Position numbers and translations under genes: made by a program. Of a DNA stretch of 64,000 nucleotides, positions 1 to 8,206 are shown piece after piece. The notes beneath the pieces were generated by a model. It saw only the letters and a program-made list of their open reading frames with translations. It was not told the origin of the DNA and searched no databases. The DNA lies in the NCBI GenBank assembly GCA_963837945.1, contig CAWIQD010000030.1, positions 142,705 to 206,704 of the forward strand, read 5' to 3'. Each line of letters starts with the position of its first letter. The stretch's first letter is position 1. The stretch is from CAVUBL01 sp963837945. GTDB lineage: Bacteria > Acidobacteriota > Thermoanaerobaculia > Multivoradales > DATKCC01.

Positions 1-276
1 CTCGATCGCCGTGCCGTCGAGACGCAGGCGCTCTTCGACGCTTTCGAGATGCGGCGAGGTGTAGAGGCCGGTGCGGTAGCGCGCGGCGGAAGCGAACGAG
101 GAGAGGAGCGCCGAGACCGTCCCCTTGCCGTTGGTCCCGGCGACCAGAACCACCGGCAGGCCCGCCTGGGGATCGCCCAGGGCCGCGAGGAGCCGGCGGA
201 TCCGCTCGAGCCCGAGGCGGACGCCGAACTGCCCCAGCCGGTCGAGGGCCGCCGCGGTGTCGGGGGGGAGCGCCAC
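1..276 (-). CDS. folC: Folylpolyglutamate synthase / dihydrofolate synthase, N-terminal part (cut by window edge)
   Basis: Mur-ligase family enzyme that adds glutamate to (dihydro)folate using ATP. Only the first 92 codons are in the window. The P-loop GTNGKG follows a V-V-L-V-A strand, and further on T-S-P-H-L matches the FolC substrate loop (Y-T-S-P-H-L). The upstream helix (L-G-L-E-R-I-R-R-L-L) is typical of FolC N-termini. A GTG at 274-276 is the best start because it gives a normal short N-terminus. It lies just downstream of accD on the same strand, the common accD-folC order. The C-terminal domain lies outside the window. Confidence 0.9.
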   Translation of the reverse strand, partial: MALPPDTAAALDRLGQFGVRLGLERIRRLLAALGDPQAGLPVVLVAGTNGKGTVSALLSSFASAARYRTGLYTSPHLESVEERLRLDGTAIE

Positions 277-292
277 GGAGGCGAAGCCTATC

Positions 293-358
293 GTAGGGCG
301 GGCGCGTCGCCCGCCGGACGACGAGACGAGCCCGGCGGCGGGTCGGAGGCCCGCCCTA
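293..358. repeat. Dispersed inverted repeat, copy 1 (TAGGGCGGGC arms)
   Basis: Arms TAGGGCGGGC (294-303) and GCCCGCCCTA (349-358) flank a GC-rich centre with internal complementarity. The right arm contains the accD stop codon (TAG on the minus strand). A second copy with the same arms lies at 60901-60956 between ahcY and its neighbour, so this is a dispersed element and not a local hairpin. It could fold in the accD-folC transcript. Confidence 0.75.
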
Positions 359-1207
359 GAGGAAGTGCCGCAGACAGCGGGCCGCGGTCTCCTTGAGCTC
401 CTGGCGACCGACCACCAGGTCGAGGAACCCGTGCTCGAGGAGGAACTCGCTGCGCTGGAAGCCTTCGGGCAGGCTCTGGCGGATGGTCTGCTCGATCACG
501 CGGGGACCGGCGAAGCCGATCAGCGCGCCGGGCTCGGCGAGGTTGAGGTCGCCGAGCATGGCGAACGACGCGGTCACGCCACCGGTCGTGGGATCGGTGA
601 GGATGGAGAGATAGGGCAGGGGGACCTCGCGCAAGCGGGCGAGGGCCGCGGAGATCTTCGCCATCTGCATGAGCGAGAGGACCCCCTCCTGCATCCGCGC
701 GCCGCCCGAGGCCGAGACCACCACGAGCGGCCTCCCGGCTTCGATCGCGTGCTCGATGGCGCGGGTGATCCGCTCCCCCACCACCGAGCCCATCGAGCCG
801 CCCATGAAGCGGTACTCCATGACCGCGAGCACGACCGGGATCGAGTCGAGGTGGCCCTCGACCACGATCACCGCGTCGCGCTCACCGAGGGCGTTCTGGT
901 AGGTCTTCAGCCGGTCCTTGTAGCGCTTCGAGTCCTTGAAGCCGAGCGGGTCGAGCGGCGCGATGTCGTCGAAGAGGCGGGCGGGCTCCTCCTCGTCGAG
1001 GAGCAGGCGAATCCGCTCCTGGGCGTCGATCCGGAAGTGGTAACCGCAACGGGGGCAGATCCGTTGATTGCGGTCCAGCTCCTTCGAGTAGATGACCTCT
1101 TTGCAGCTCTCGCACTTGACCCAGAGCCCCTTGGGGACCGAGCTCTTGGGGCGCTCCTCGGCCGTCGGCTTGCGCTTGGACTTCTTGGCTTTTTTGAACC
1201 AGGCCAT
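356..1207 (-). CDS. accD: Acetyl-CoA carboxylase carboxyltransferase subunit beta
   Basis: Beta half of the carboxyltransferase that moves CO2 from biotin-BCCP to acetyl-CoA, the first step of fatty-acid synthesis; the partner is AccA, which is not in the window. 283 aa, a normal length. A four-cysteine zinc ribbon (C32, C35, C51, C54) is followed by the crotonase-like core with S-A-S-G-G-A-R-M-Q-E-G and D-P-T-T-G-G-V-T-A-S-F, the acyl-CoA/oxyanion loops of AccD. The N-terminus is basic (K/R-rich). The start ATG is at 1205-1207. The stop codon lies inside a dispersed inverted repeat, and folC follows after about 80 nt. Confidence 0.96.
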   Translation of the reverse strand: MAWFKKAKKSKRKPTAEERPKSSVPKGLWVKCESCKEVIYSKELDRNQRICPRCGYHFRIDAQERIRLLLDEEEPARLFDDIAPLDPLGFKDSKRYKDRLKTYQNALGERDAVIVVEGHLDSIPVVLAVMEYRFMGGSMGSVVGERITRAIEHAIEAGRPLVVVSASGGARMQEGVLSLMQMAKISAALARLREVPLPYLSILTDPTTGGVTASFAMLGDLNLAEPGALIGFAGPRVIEQTIRQSLPEGFQRSEFLLEHGFLDLVVGRQELKETAARCLRHFL

Positions 1208-1278
1208 GCGGTGTCGTCACCCCGCGGGCGCGGCGGCGGCGGGAAGCCCGGCCGGGGCCGGAGCGGAGCGGGCGGCGC

Positions 1279-1509
1279 TCAGACCGCCTCGTCCTCGTCT
1301 TCGGCGTCGAGATCGTTGGCGCGGCCCAGCCGCTGGCAGGCCGCGTCGTACATCTGGCGGGCCGCTTTCTTCGCGGCCTGCAGCTCGGCCAGGGTGTCCT
1401 TCACCTTGGCGAGCTCCCGCTCGATCGCTTCGTCCAGATCCTCGATCTCCTTGCGGGTGACCGTCAGCGTGTTCTCGTAGAAGCTTCTCTGTTCCTCGGT
1501 CAGGCTCAT
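1279..1509 (-). CDS. Small coiled-coil protein of unknown function
   Basis: 76-aa acidic protein, predicted almost entirely alpha-helical. Heptad-like E/L/A pattern from about residue 5 to 55 (for example K-E-I-E-D-L-D-E-A-I-E-R-E-L-A-K-V-K) and an acidic tail (D-A-E-D-E-D-E-A-V). The start is an ATG at 1507-1509. It lies between the kinase-TonB gene (upstream on the same strand, 50-nt gap) and accD, so it is probably co-transcribed with both. I do not recognise a family; the size and coiled coil would fit a small scaffold or accessory protein. Confidence 0.7.
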   Translation of the reverse strand: MSLTEEQRSFYENTLTVTRKEIEDLDEAIERELAKVKDTLAELQAAKKAARQMYDAACQRLGRANDLDAEDEDEAV

Positions 1510-1559
1510 GCTCTCTCCGCGCGTCCTCCCGTGGCCGCTGGTGCCGGCCGGCGAGGGCC

Positions 1560-4241
1560 TCACAGCTTGAACGGGAAACTGATGGTCGTCCACATCTTGA
1601 CCCGCACGCCGTTCTTGGTGGCGGGACGGAACCGGGCGTTGCGGGCGGCTTCGAGGGCGGCCTCGTTGAGCCCCACTTCCTGGGGAACCCGCTTCTCCAC
1701 CCGGGTGTCGACGACGCGTCCTGCCTCGTCGACCAGCACCGAAACCACCACTTCTCCTTGCACCCGGAGCCTCCGGGCCATCGGAGGATACTCCGGTTTC
1801 GCGAGAGTGACAACCTGCGGACGGACGACTCCCGGGCCGTCCGAAACCAGCTCGCCCTCGCGGACGGCGGGCTCGCGGGGCGCCGGTGGAGGCGCCGGTT
1901 CCGGGGCCGGCTGGCGCGTCCCGGGCCCGGCGACCCCAAGCTCCCGGGGCGCCGGCTTGGCGGGCGCCGGCGTCGCCGGGGCCGCGTCCGCCTCGTCGGC
2001 AGACGCCTCGGGGGCCGGCTGCGGAGGAGGCACGTCGGCGGCGGGCGCCGCCGTCCCCTCCGGCGGCGCCGCGGGCTGCGCGGACGCCGGAGCGGGAGCC
2101 GGGGCGGGCGGCTTCGCCGGCGCCTTCTCGGCCTCCACCTTCGGCGGCTCCGGCTCCTTCTCCTTCTGGATCTCGTCGAGCTGGTCCTTGAGCCGGCGCT
2201 CCTCCGCCTCGAACTGGCTCCGGAGCTCCTTCTCCCGCTCGGCCATCTTCGCCTTGAGGGCCCGGTCGATCGCGGCCGCGACCTCGGGGTCCGCGGTGGC
2301 CGGGGCGGCGGCTCCGGCGGCTCCGGCCTGGGCCTGTTCCCCGGGGCTCCCCGCCGCCGGTGCCGCGGCGGCCGCCGGAGCAGTGCCCGGAGTCTCGCCG
2401 GCGGTCCCGGCCTGGGCGCTCTCGGCGGCTCCGGGGGCTCTGGGGGCTTCCGCCTGCGCCGGCACCTCGAGCTCCGGGGCCGCGCCGGAGCCGGAGCCCG
2501 GTCGCAGCAGGTACCAGACGAGCACGGCGCCGGCGACCAGGGCCACCAGGATCGCGGCGACCAGGAGTCCCTTGCCGCGGCCGCCGCCCTCCTCGGGCTC
2601 GACCGGGCTCACCGGCTCGACGGCCTGGACGGCCGGAGACTCCCCGGACGCCGTCCCGGCGGCGGCTCCCACGGATCCCGCGCCCGGGTCCGCGGGCTCG
2701 GCGACCGCGCCCATCGGCAGCCGCCCGGGCGACTCCGCGCCGCTCCGCTCGGCGAGCGGCACCTCGGCCGGCGGCACGCGGTCCGGAGCGGTGCTCCCGG
2801 CCGCGCCGTGGGAGCGGCCGAAGAGCTCGTCCATGTAGGCGGCGAGCTCGGCCTGGCCCGGCGCCGGGCGCATCGCGGCGAGGATGCCCTCGAGACGCTT
2901 GGCGAGGTCGCCGGCGCTCTGGAAGCGGTCGGCGGGTTCCCGCGCGAGCGCTTCGAGCACCACCGCGTCGACCTCCTCGCCCACCTCGGGACGGAGCTCG
3001 CTCGGCTTGTCGACCCGGCACTCGCGCACCGCCTCGAGCACCTCCAGCTCACTCTCGCCCACGAACAGGCGCTGGCCGGTGAGCATCTCGAACAGCAGGG
3101 TGCCGAGGGCGAAGATGTCCGAGCGGCCGTCGACCTTCCGGCCCCAGGCCTGCTCCGGGGACATGTACTGGAGCTTGCCCTTGAGGGCGCCCATCTGGGT
3201 GTGGCTCGACTTCGAGACCGCCTTGACGATGCCGAAGTCGCAGAGCTTGATCGTGCCCTCGTAGCCGATCAGGACGTTCTGGGGCGAGACGTCGCGATGG
3301 ACCAGGCCGAGGTCCCGATCCTCGAAGTCCCGCGTGCGATGCGCGTGCTCGAGGGCGCTCGCCAGGCGGGCGGCGACGTGCAGGGCCAGGCCCACCGGCA
3401 ACGGTTTGCCGCGCTCCCGCGCCGCGTTGAGGATGTTGCGGAGGTTCTCGCCCTCCACGTACTCCATCGCGATGTAGTAGTCGTCGCCGATCTTGCCCAG
3501 GTCGTAGATGTGGATGATGTTGGAGTGACTGAGCTGGGCGGCGAGCTTCGCCTCGTCGATGAACATGTCGACGAAGGCCGGGCTGTCGGTCAGGTGGGGC
3601 AGGATCTTCTTGATCGCGACGGTCTTCTGGAACCCTTCGACCCCGGTCATGCGGGCCTTCCAGACCTCGGCCATCCCGCCCACGCCGATGCGCTCGAGCA
3701 GCCGGTACTGCCCGAACTCGACGCCCGGAGCGGAGTCCTTCCGGGGAGGTTTCGAGGCCTCCGCTGCGGCGGCGCTCGCGGCGGGCTCCTCGGCCGGGAC
3801 GGACGGAGCCTCCTTGGCCGGCTCCCCGCCGGTCGGCTCGAGCGGCGGCTCGGCGCTCGTCGCGGCGCTCGGCGGGACGACCTCCGGCCGGGCGCCGGAC
3901 GGGCCTTCCGGCGGGCTCGGGACGGCCGCCGTGCGCGCCGCCGAGCGGCGCGCCCCGCCCTTGTGGCTCCGGATCATCTCCTCGAGGTCGGAGAGGTCGA
4001 AGGGCTGCTCCTCCGGGGGCGCCGGCCGGCGTGGCGGACGCTCCGGGACCGGCGCCGGCCGCTTGCGGCGCCCGGCGTCCGCTCCCAGGTCGAGCCCCGA
4101 GAGGGTCTTGCTGATCAGGTCGTCGACCTCCGAGCGCGGCGGGCCGGACACCTTGGGCGGCACCGCTGGAGGCGGGCTCGGCGGGGGGCCGGGCGGCGCC
4201 GGGCGGGACGACGCCGGCGGCCGGCGCGAGGCGCCGAACAC
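1560..4241 (-). CDS. Ser/Thr protein kinase with transmembrane segment and C-terminal TonB domain (main open part)
   Basis: The order is a Pro/Ala-rich region, a Hanks-type kinase domain (about residues 175-450 of this open frame), a linker, one membrane segment (about 553-576), a coiled coil with a long Pro/Ala/Glu linker, and a TonB C-terminal domain at the end. Kinase motifs seen: glycine loop G-V-G-G-M-A-E-V, VAIKK lysine, catalytic H-R-D-V-S-P-Q-N, D-F-G and S-P-E-Q. The TonB part has Y-P-P-M-A-R-R, V-Q-G-E-V-V-V and F-R-P-A. The protein would place the kinase in the cytoplasm and the TonB domain in the periplasm. The GTG at 4241 is only where the frame becomes convenient: the homologous reading continues upstream into the frameshifted piece at 4242-4822. 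Confidence 0.85.
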   Translation of the reverse strand: MFGASRRPPASSRPAPPGPPPSPPPAVPPKVSGPPRSEVDDLISKTLSGLDLGADAGRRKRPAPVPERPPRRPAPPEEQPFDLSDLEEMIRSHKGGARRSAARTAAVPSPPEGPSGARPEVVPPSAATSAEPPLEPTGGEPAKEAPSVPAEEPAASAAAAEASKPPRKDSAPGVEFGQYRLLERIGVGGMAEVWKARMTGVEGFQKTVAIKKILPHLTDSPAFVDMFIDEAKLAAQLSHSNIIHIYDLGKIGDDYYIAMEYVEGENLRNILNAARERGKPLPVGLALHVAARLASALEHAHRTRDFEDRDLGLVHRDVSPQNVLIGYEGTIKLCDFGIVKAVSKSSHTQMGALKGKLQYMSPEQAWGRKVDGRSDIFALGTLLFEMLTGQRLFVGESELEVLEAVRECRVDKPSELRPEVGEEVDAVVLEALAREPADRFQSAGDLAKRLEGILAAMRPAPGQAELAAYMDELFGRSHGAAGSTAPDRVPPAEVPLAERSGAESPGRLPMGAVAEPADPGAGSVGAAAGTASGESPAVQAVEPVSPVEPEEGGGRGKGLLVAAILVALVAGAVLVWYLLRPGSGSGAAPELEVPAQAEAPRAPGAAESAQAGTAGETPGTAPAAAAAPAAGSPGEQAQAGAAGAAAPATADPEVAAAIDRALKAKMAEREKELRSQFEAEERRLKDQLDEIQKEKEPEPPKVEAEKAPAKPPAPAPAPASAQPAAPPEGTAAPAADVPPPQPAPEASADEADAAPATPAPAKPAPRELGVAGPGTRQPAPEPAPPPAPREPAVREGELVSDGPGVVRPQVVTLAKPEYPPMARRLRVQGEVVVSVLVDEAGRVVDTRVEKRVPQEVGLNEAALEAARNARFRPATKNGVRVKMWTTISFPFKL

Positions 4242-4822
4242 GCCCGAGAGGGTCTGCTCGAGCTTGCGCTCGATGTCGTCGTCCGAGGCCGGACGCCGCG
4301 GCGGCCTCGGCGGCGCCGACGATCCGAGCGGCTGGCGCTTGCGATCCGAGCGCCGGAGGCGGGGCGGAGCCGCCGTCCCGGGTCTCCTTCTCCACCTCGG
4401 CGACCAGCTCGCCGAAGATGTCGGCCGACGTCAGCTTGGGCTCGTCGGCTCCGGGCTGGCTCGAGCGCCGGCGCTCGGCGCTATGGAGGATCTTGGCCAC
4501 CGCCTCGAGCAGCTCGGCGTCCGCGAACGGCTCGCGCAGGACGGCGTCCGCGCCGCGCACCGGGCCAGGCGCCCGTCTTCGGCACGAGCGCCAGCGTCCC
4601 GGGCCCGCCGCGCAGGCGCGCGAAAGGCTCCAGGATGTCCTCGGAGTGCTCCACCGCCGTCGACACGAGGAACAGGTCGGGAGCCTCCGAGGCCACCCGC
4701 CCCATCGCCTCCGTGACGCCGCGCGCTCGGGCCACCCGCCAGCCCTCCGGACCGAGGACGCCGCGGACGCGCTCGAACACACCTTCGCCCGGCTCGACGA
4801 CAAGGATCAAGGGCATCCTCAC
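4242..4822 (-). pseudogene. Degenerate receiver domain plus linker: frameshifted N-terminus of the kinase-TonB gene
   Basis: The 5' part of the kinase gene is split over three frames. From the start codon at 4822 (GTG; ATG at 4816) the frame encodes a receiver-like fold up to a K-T-G region near 4573. The domain continues one frame over (G-A-D-A-V-L-R-E-P-F, typical of the end of a receiver), and near 4335-4370 the reading shifts again into the frame of the kinase. Both shifts behave as one extra base in a G/C run; removing two bases gives 3261 nt (1086 codons) from 4822 to 1560. The usual phospho-acceptor Asp appears replaced (L-F-L-V-S-T), so the receiver may be a pseudo-receiver. I favour sequencing error over true decay because each frame keeps protein-like content. 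Confidence 0.65.
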
Positions 4823-4970
4823 TTTCTAGCACTCCCGCCTTCCGGAGTCAATCGGGAATCGGTCGAACCCATTGACGCGTAGAGGGTTACCTCTCGTCCA
4901 GGCAGCCCCCGGGCCGGCGCGACACGCTCGGCCTCCGCGGCGGCCGAGCGACGCCGCCCGCACCCTCTTG

Positions 4971-4976
4971 TACAAT
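4971..4976 (+). promoter_or_regulatory. Probable -10 element (TACAAT) for yebC-ruvC
   Basis: TTGTACAAT stands out in a very GC-rich 300-nt gap between the divergent kinase and yebC genes. No good -35 is visible. The leader to yebC would be about 150 nt; yebC itself has an AAGGAG-type ribosome-binding site just before its ATG. The rest of 4823-5131 shows nothing else I can name. Confidence 0.45.
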
Positions 4977-5131
4977 CGAGGATCGCGACGCCCGGTCGGG
5001 ACCCTCGGAGCCCCTCCGAGCCGCCCGGTCCGGGGATCCCGCCGTGGGGGACCGCAGGCCGGCGGAAACCGTCGCGGATCAACCCGGGCACCATCTCCGG
5101 CGACCGCCGGCGCCCGCAAGGAGCAGAGGTC

Positions 5132-5870
5132 ATGTCAGGTCACAGCAAGTGGGCGGGTATCAAGCACAAGAAGGCGGTGGTCGACGCCAAGCGGGCGAAG
5201 CGCTGGACCAAGCTGATCCGCGAGGTGATGGTCTCGGCGCGGCTGGGAGGCGGCGACCCCGACTTCAATCCCCGCCTGCGCAGCGCCATCAATGACGCCA
5301 AGGCCGACAACGTCCCCAACGACACGATCGACCGGGCGATCAAGAAGGGCACGGGCGAGCTCGAGGGCGAGAGCTACGAGGAGGTCGCCTACGAGGGCTA
5401 CGGGCCGGGCGGGCGTGGCGGTGCTGGTCGAGACCATGACCGACAACCGCAACCGCACGGTCTCGGAGCTGCGCCACATCTTCGCCAAGCACGGTGGCAA
5501 CCTGGGAGAGAGCGGCTGCGTCGCCTGGATGTTCGACCGGCGGGGCTACTTCGTCATCGAGCGTGAGGCGATGGGCGAGGAGGCCTTCATGGAGCTCGCC
5601 CTCGACCTCGGCGTCGACGACATCGCCATGGACGACGTCTACGAGATCTTCACCTCCCCCGAGGACTACAACCGGGTGCGCGACGAGCTCGAGGCCCGCG
5701 AGGTCGCGGTCGAGGTCCGGGAGCTCGCCATGATCCCGCAGTCCACGGTCGAGATCGGCGACGGGGCCGGCTCCGTGCTCCGGATGATCGACGCCCTCGA
5801 GGACCAGGACGACGTCCAGAACGTGTGGGCGAACTTCGAGGTCGACGAGCAGGTGCTCGCCGCCCAGTAG
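5132..5870 (+). CDS. yebC: YebC/PmpR family protein, with an apparent one-base frameshift
   Basis: YebC/TACO1 family (transcriptional regulator, or translation factor easing ribosome stalls). The N-terminus M-S-G-H-S-K-W-A-G-I-K-H-K-K is the family signature. The first frame runs to Y-G-P-G-G at about 5410 and the rest (V-A-V-L-V-E-T-M-T-D-N-R-N-R-T) continues one frame over to a stop at 5870. A run GGG at 5411-5413 has one G too many; removing it gives 738 nt, 245 aa, the family's usual length. The gene precedes ruvC, the common order. SD AAGGAG lies before the ATG. In such a conserved gene a sequencing or assembly error is likelier than a real mutation. Confidence 0.85.
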
Positions 5871-5887
5871 GGACCTCGGATCACGCC

Positions 5888-6385
5888 TTGTTGATCCTCG
5901 GTCTCGACCCGGGAAGCCTCCACACCGGCTACGGCCTGGTGGAGAGGCGGGGCTCGCGGCTGGCGCCCGTCGACTGGGGCCGGATCTCGTGTCCCCGCGG
6001 CGACGCCCTCGGCCGGCGGCTGGCGACCCTGGTCGAGTCCCTGGGCGAGCTGCTCGACGGCGTGCGCCCGGACCTGGCCGCCCTCGAGTCACCCTTTCTC
6101 GGCAGGAGCTCCCGCTCGCTGATCGTCCTCGCCCAGGCCCGCGGCGCGCTGCTCGCGGGGCTCGCCGGACGAGGCCTCCCGATCGCCGAGTACAGCCCGG
6201 CCGAGGTCAAGTCGGCGGTGACCGGCAACGGCCGCGCCGAGAAGGGGCAGGTGGCACGCATGGTGCAGCTTCTCCTCGGGCTGGAAGGCGAGGCGCTGGC
6301 GGAGGATACGAGCGACGCGCTGGCGGTTGCGATCTGCTGCGCCCAGCGCTACAGACTGGACAAGCTGGCCGAATCGCTATGCTAA
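5888..6385 (+). CDS. ruvC: Crossover junction endodeoxyribonuclease RuvC
   Basis: Resolves Holliday junctions with RuvAB at the end of recombination repair. 165 aa from a TTG at 5888. RNase-H-fold signs: D7 in L-G-L-D-P-G-S-L-H-T-G-Y-G, the glutamate in A-A-L-E-S-P-F, the loop Y-S-P-A-E-V-K-S-A-V-T-G-N-G-R-A-E-K, and the terminal D-T-S-D-A-L-A-V-A-I. The start is chosen because the domain begins right there; a GTG at 5825 would overlap yebC by 46 nt and add a non-homologous tail. It lies 17 nt after yebC. RuvA and RuvB are not in the window. Confidence 0.92.
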   Translation: MLILGLDPGSLHTGYGLVERRGSRLAPVDWGRISCPRGDALGRRLATLVESLGELLDGVRPDLAALESPFLGRSSRSLIVLAQARGALLAGLAGRGLPIAEYSPAEVKSAVTGNGRAEKGQVARMVQLLLGLEGEALAEDTSDALAVAICCAQRYRLDKLAESLC

Positions 6386-6561
6386 CATCCGCCTCGACCC
6401 GCCGGCGTGGAGATGGCTGAAGTGCCTCTCGGCGCGCCGTTTCGGCCTCGGGCGGTCTCGACAAGACTCGCTCCCGGACACCCGGCGATCCCGCCTCGGA
6501 AGCGAAACACGGGAACTCAGCTCACCTCGAGTGAGTCCAATTCACGTAAGAGGAGGAAATC

Positions 6562-7254
6562 GTGGAGAATTTCGGCGGAACGCTAATCAAGGTCATGAAC
6601 ACAGGCGGAATCGTCATGTGGTTCCTCTTTGGGTTCTCGGTCGTGGGCCTGGCCTTCATCGTCGAGCGCTTCATCGCCCTGCGCCGGGCCAAGATCAACG
6701 TCAACGAGTTCCTCGCGAAGATCCGCAAGGCCCTGCTGGTCAACCGGTCGGTCCGGGACGCGATCAAGATCTGCGAGCAGTACCGGGGTCCGGTGGCCTC
6801 GATCATGAAGGCCGGCCTGGTCAAGTACGGCCAGCCCAAGGAGGAGATCGAGAAGACCATCGAGAACGCCGCGCTCTACGAGATGGGTCGCCTCGAGCGC
6901 GGCCTGACGGTGCTCGCGACGGTCGCCAACGTCGCTCCGCTCCTCGGCTTCCTCGGGACCGTGACCGGCATGATCCTCTCCTTCGACGCCCTGGCCGAGG
7001 CCGGCCTGTCGAACCCCGGCCTGGTGGCCATCGGCATCAAGCAGGCCCTCTACACCACGGCCTTCGGTCTGTTCATCGCCATCCCCGTGCAGATCGCCTA
7101 CAACTACTTCATGAGTCGCATCAACCGGTTCGTGCGGGACATCGAGACCGCCGCCAACATGCTCCTCGAGGCCTTTACGGAGATGGAGCGCAGCGGTGTC
7201 GCCCCCGAGGCGCCCGTCGTCGAGCCGACGCCGGCCAAGGCCGCTTCGAAGTGA
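6562..7254 (+). CDS. exbB: MotA/TolQ/ExbB proton-channel family protein
   Basis: Inner-membrane subunit that, with ExbD/TolR, uses the proton gradient to drive TonB or TolA. 230 aa. Three membrane segments: about residues 12-38, 108-135 (A-T-V-A-N-V-A-P-L-L-G-F-L-G-T-V-T-G-M) and 150-180. The second has the conserved G-x-L-G-T-V pore motif. The GTG start at 6562 follows a strong GAGGAGG. First gene of exbB-exbD-exbD-tonB. ExbB and TolQ cannot be separated from sequence alone; the tonB gene downstream favours ExbB. Confidence 0.93.
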   Translation: MENFGGTLIKVMNTGGIVMWFLFGFSVVGLAFIVERFIALRRAKINVNEFLAKIRKALLVNRSVRDAIKICEQYRGPVASIMKAGLVKYGQPKEEIEKTIENAALYEMGRLERGLTVLATVANVAPLLGFLGTVTGMILSFDALAEAGLSNPGLVAIGIKQALYTTAFGLFIAIPVQIAYNYFMSRINRFVRDIETAANMLLEAFTEMERSGVAPEAPVVEPTPAKAASK

Positions 7255-7310
7255 TGACACGCCGGACCGACCGGAGCCTCGGGCTCCAGAGGAAGGGAGG
7301 CTGACGAACC

Positions 7311-7757
7311 ATGGAGCTACGCGCGTCGAAGGCCATGGGCGCGGTCATCCCCACCGCCAGCATGGCGGACATCGCCTTCCTGCTCATCATCTTCTTCATG
7401 TTGACCATGACCTTCGAAGTCGACAAGACGCGAGTCGAGCTGCCTTCGACCGTGATCCGCATGGAGGTGCCGAAGAAGGCGGCCTACATCTCGGTCAACG
7501 AGGCAGGGCAGATCAAGGTGTCGAGCGGTGAGGAGCTGTCCGTTCCCGTGGCGAGCACGGAAGACGTGCTCTCTTTCGCGGCGGGTGTGATGGCCTCGAA
7601 CCCCGGCAAGGAGTTCGTCATCAAGGCCGACGAGAAGGTGCCCTACCGCACCATCGACGGCATCATCGACGCCCTCAAGCGAGCGCGGGTGGAGGTGATC
7701 TACCTGCTCTCCCGGGCGGAAGCTCAGAAGCAGGGCGAACCGGGAGGCTCTCCATGA
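7311..7757 (+). CDS. exbD: Biopolymer transport protein ExbD/TolR (first copy)
   Basis: 148 aa. A short cytoplasmic head, one membrane segment with the proton-carrying aspartate (D20 in S-M-A-D-I-A-F-L-L-I-I-F-F-M), then a periplasmic domain. Works with the ExbB upstream and the TonB downstream. Its last bases overlap the start of the second exbD (ATGA), so the two are translationally coupled. The Gly/Ser/Pro ending is not conserved. Two non-identical ExbD/TolR proteins per ExbB are common in Acidobacteriota and Myxococcota. Confidence 0.93.
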   Translation: MELRASKAMGAVIPTASMADIAFLLIIFFMLTMTFEVDKTRVELPSTVIRMEVPKKAAYISVNEAGQIKVSSGEELSVPVASTEDVLSFAAGVMASNPGKEFVIKADEKVPYRTIDGIIDALKRARVEVIYLLSRAEAQKQGEPGGSP

Positions 7758-8194
7758 AGCTCGGCCGCGACACCGACATCAGCAGCGAGATCCCGACCTC
7801 CTCGATGGCGGACATCGCGTTCCTGCTGATCATCTACTTCATGATCACGACCACCTTCGCGGCGACCCAGGGGCTCGACTTCCAGCTCCCCAAGGAGGAG
7901 AACAACCCTCCGACCGTCGAGAAGGAGGAGTCGGTGCTGATCGAGATCCAGCCTTCGGGCCAGCTCCTGGTCGACAACCGGCCGATGCAGATCGACGAAG
8001 TGCTGCCCTACCTGAAGCCCAAGCTGGAGCGCAACCCGCTCAAGCCGGTGATCATCCGGCCCGACCCGGAAGCGCCCTACGGGAGCATGGTCACCGTCTT
8101 CGACGAGCTGCGCCAGGCGAAGGACAAGATCGGCATCCAGATCAAGAACATCTCGATCCCCACGCAGCGCGAGATCGAAGCATTCTGGTATTGA
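7754..8194 (+). CDS. exbD: Biopolymer transport protein ExbD/TolR (second copy)
   Basis: 146 aa, the same layout as its neighbour: membrane segment with D20 in S-M-A-D-I-A-F-L-L-I-I-Y-F-M, then a periplasmic domain with I-E-I-Q-P-S-G-Q-L-L-V-D-N. The sequence is clearly different from the first copy, so they are diverged paralogues that may form a heterodimer. Overlaps exbD-1 by 4 nt; tonB starts 12 nt downstream. Confidence 0.93.
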   Translation: MKLGRDTDISSEIPTSSMADIAFLLIIYFMITTTFAATQGLDFQLPKEENNPPTVEKEESVLIEIQPSGQLLVDNRPMQIDEVLPYLKPKLERNPLKPVIIRPDPEAPYGSMVTVFDELRQAKDKIGIQIKNISIPTQREIEAFWY

Positions 8195-8206
8195 CGAGGA
8201 GACGTC

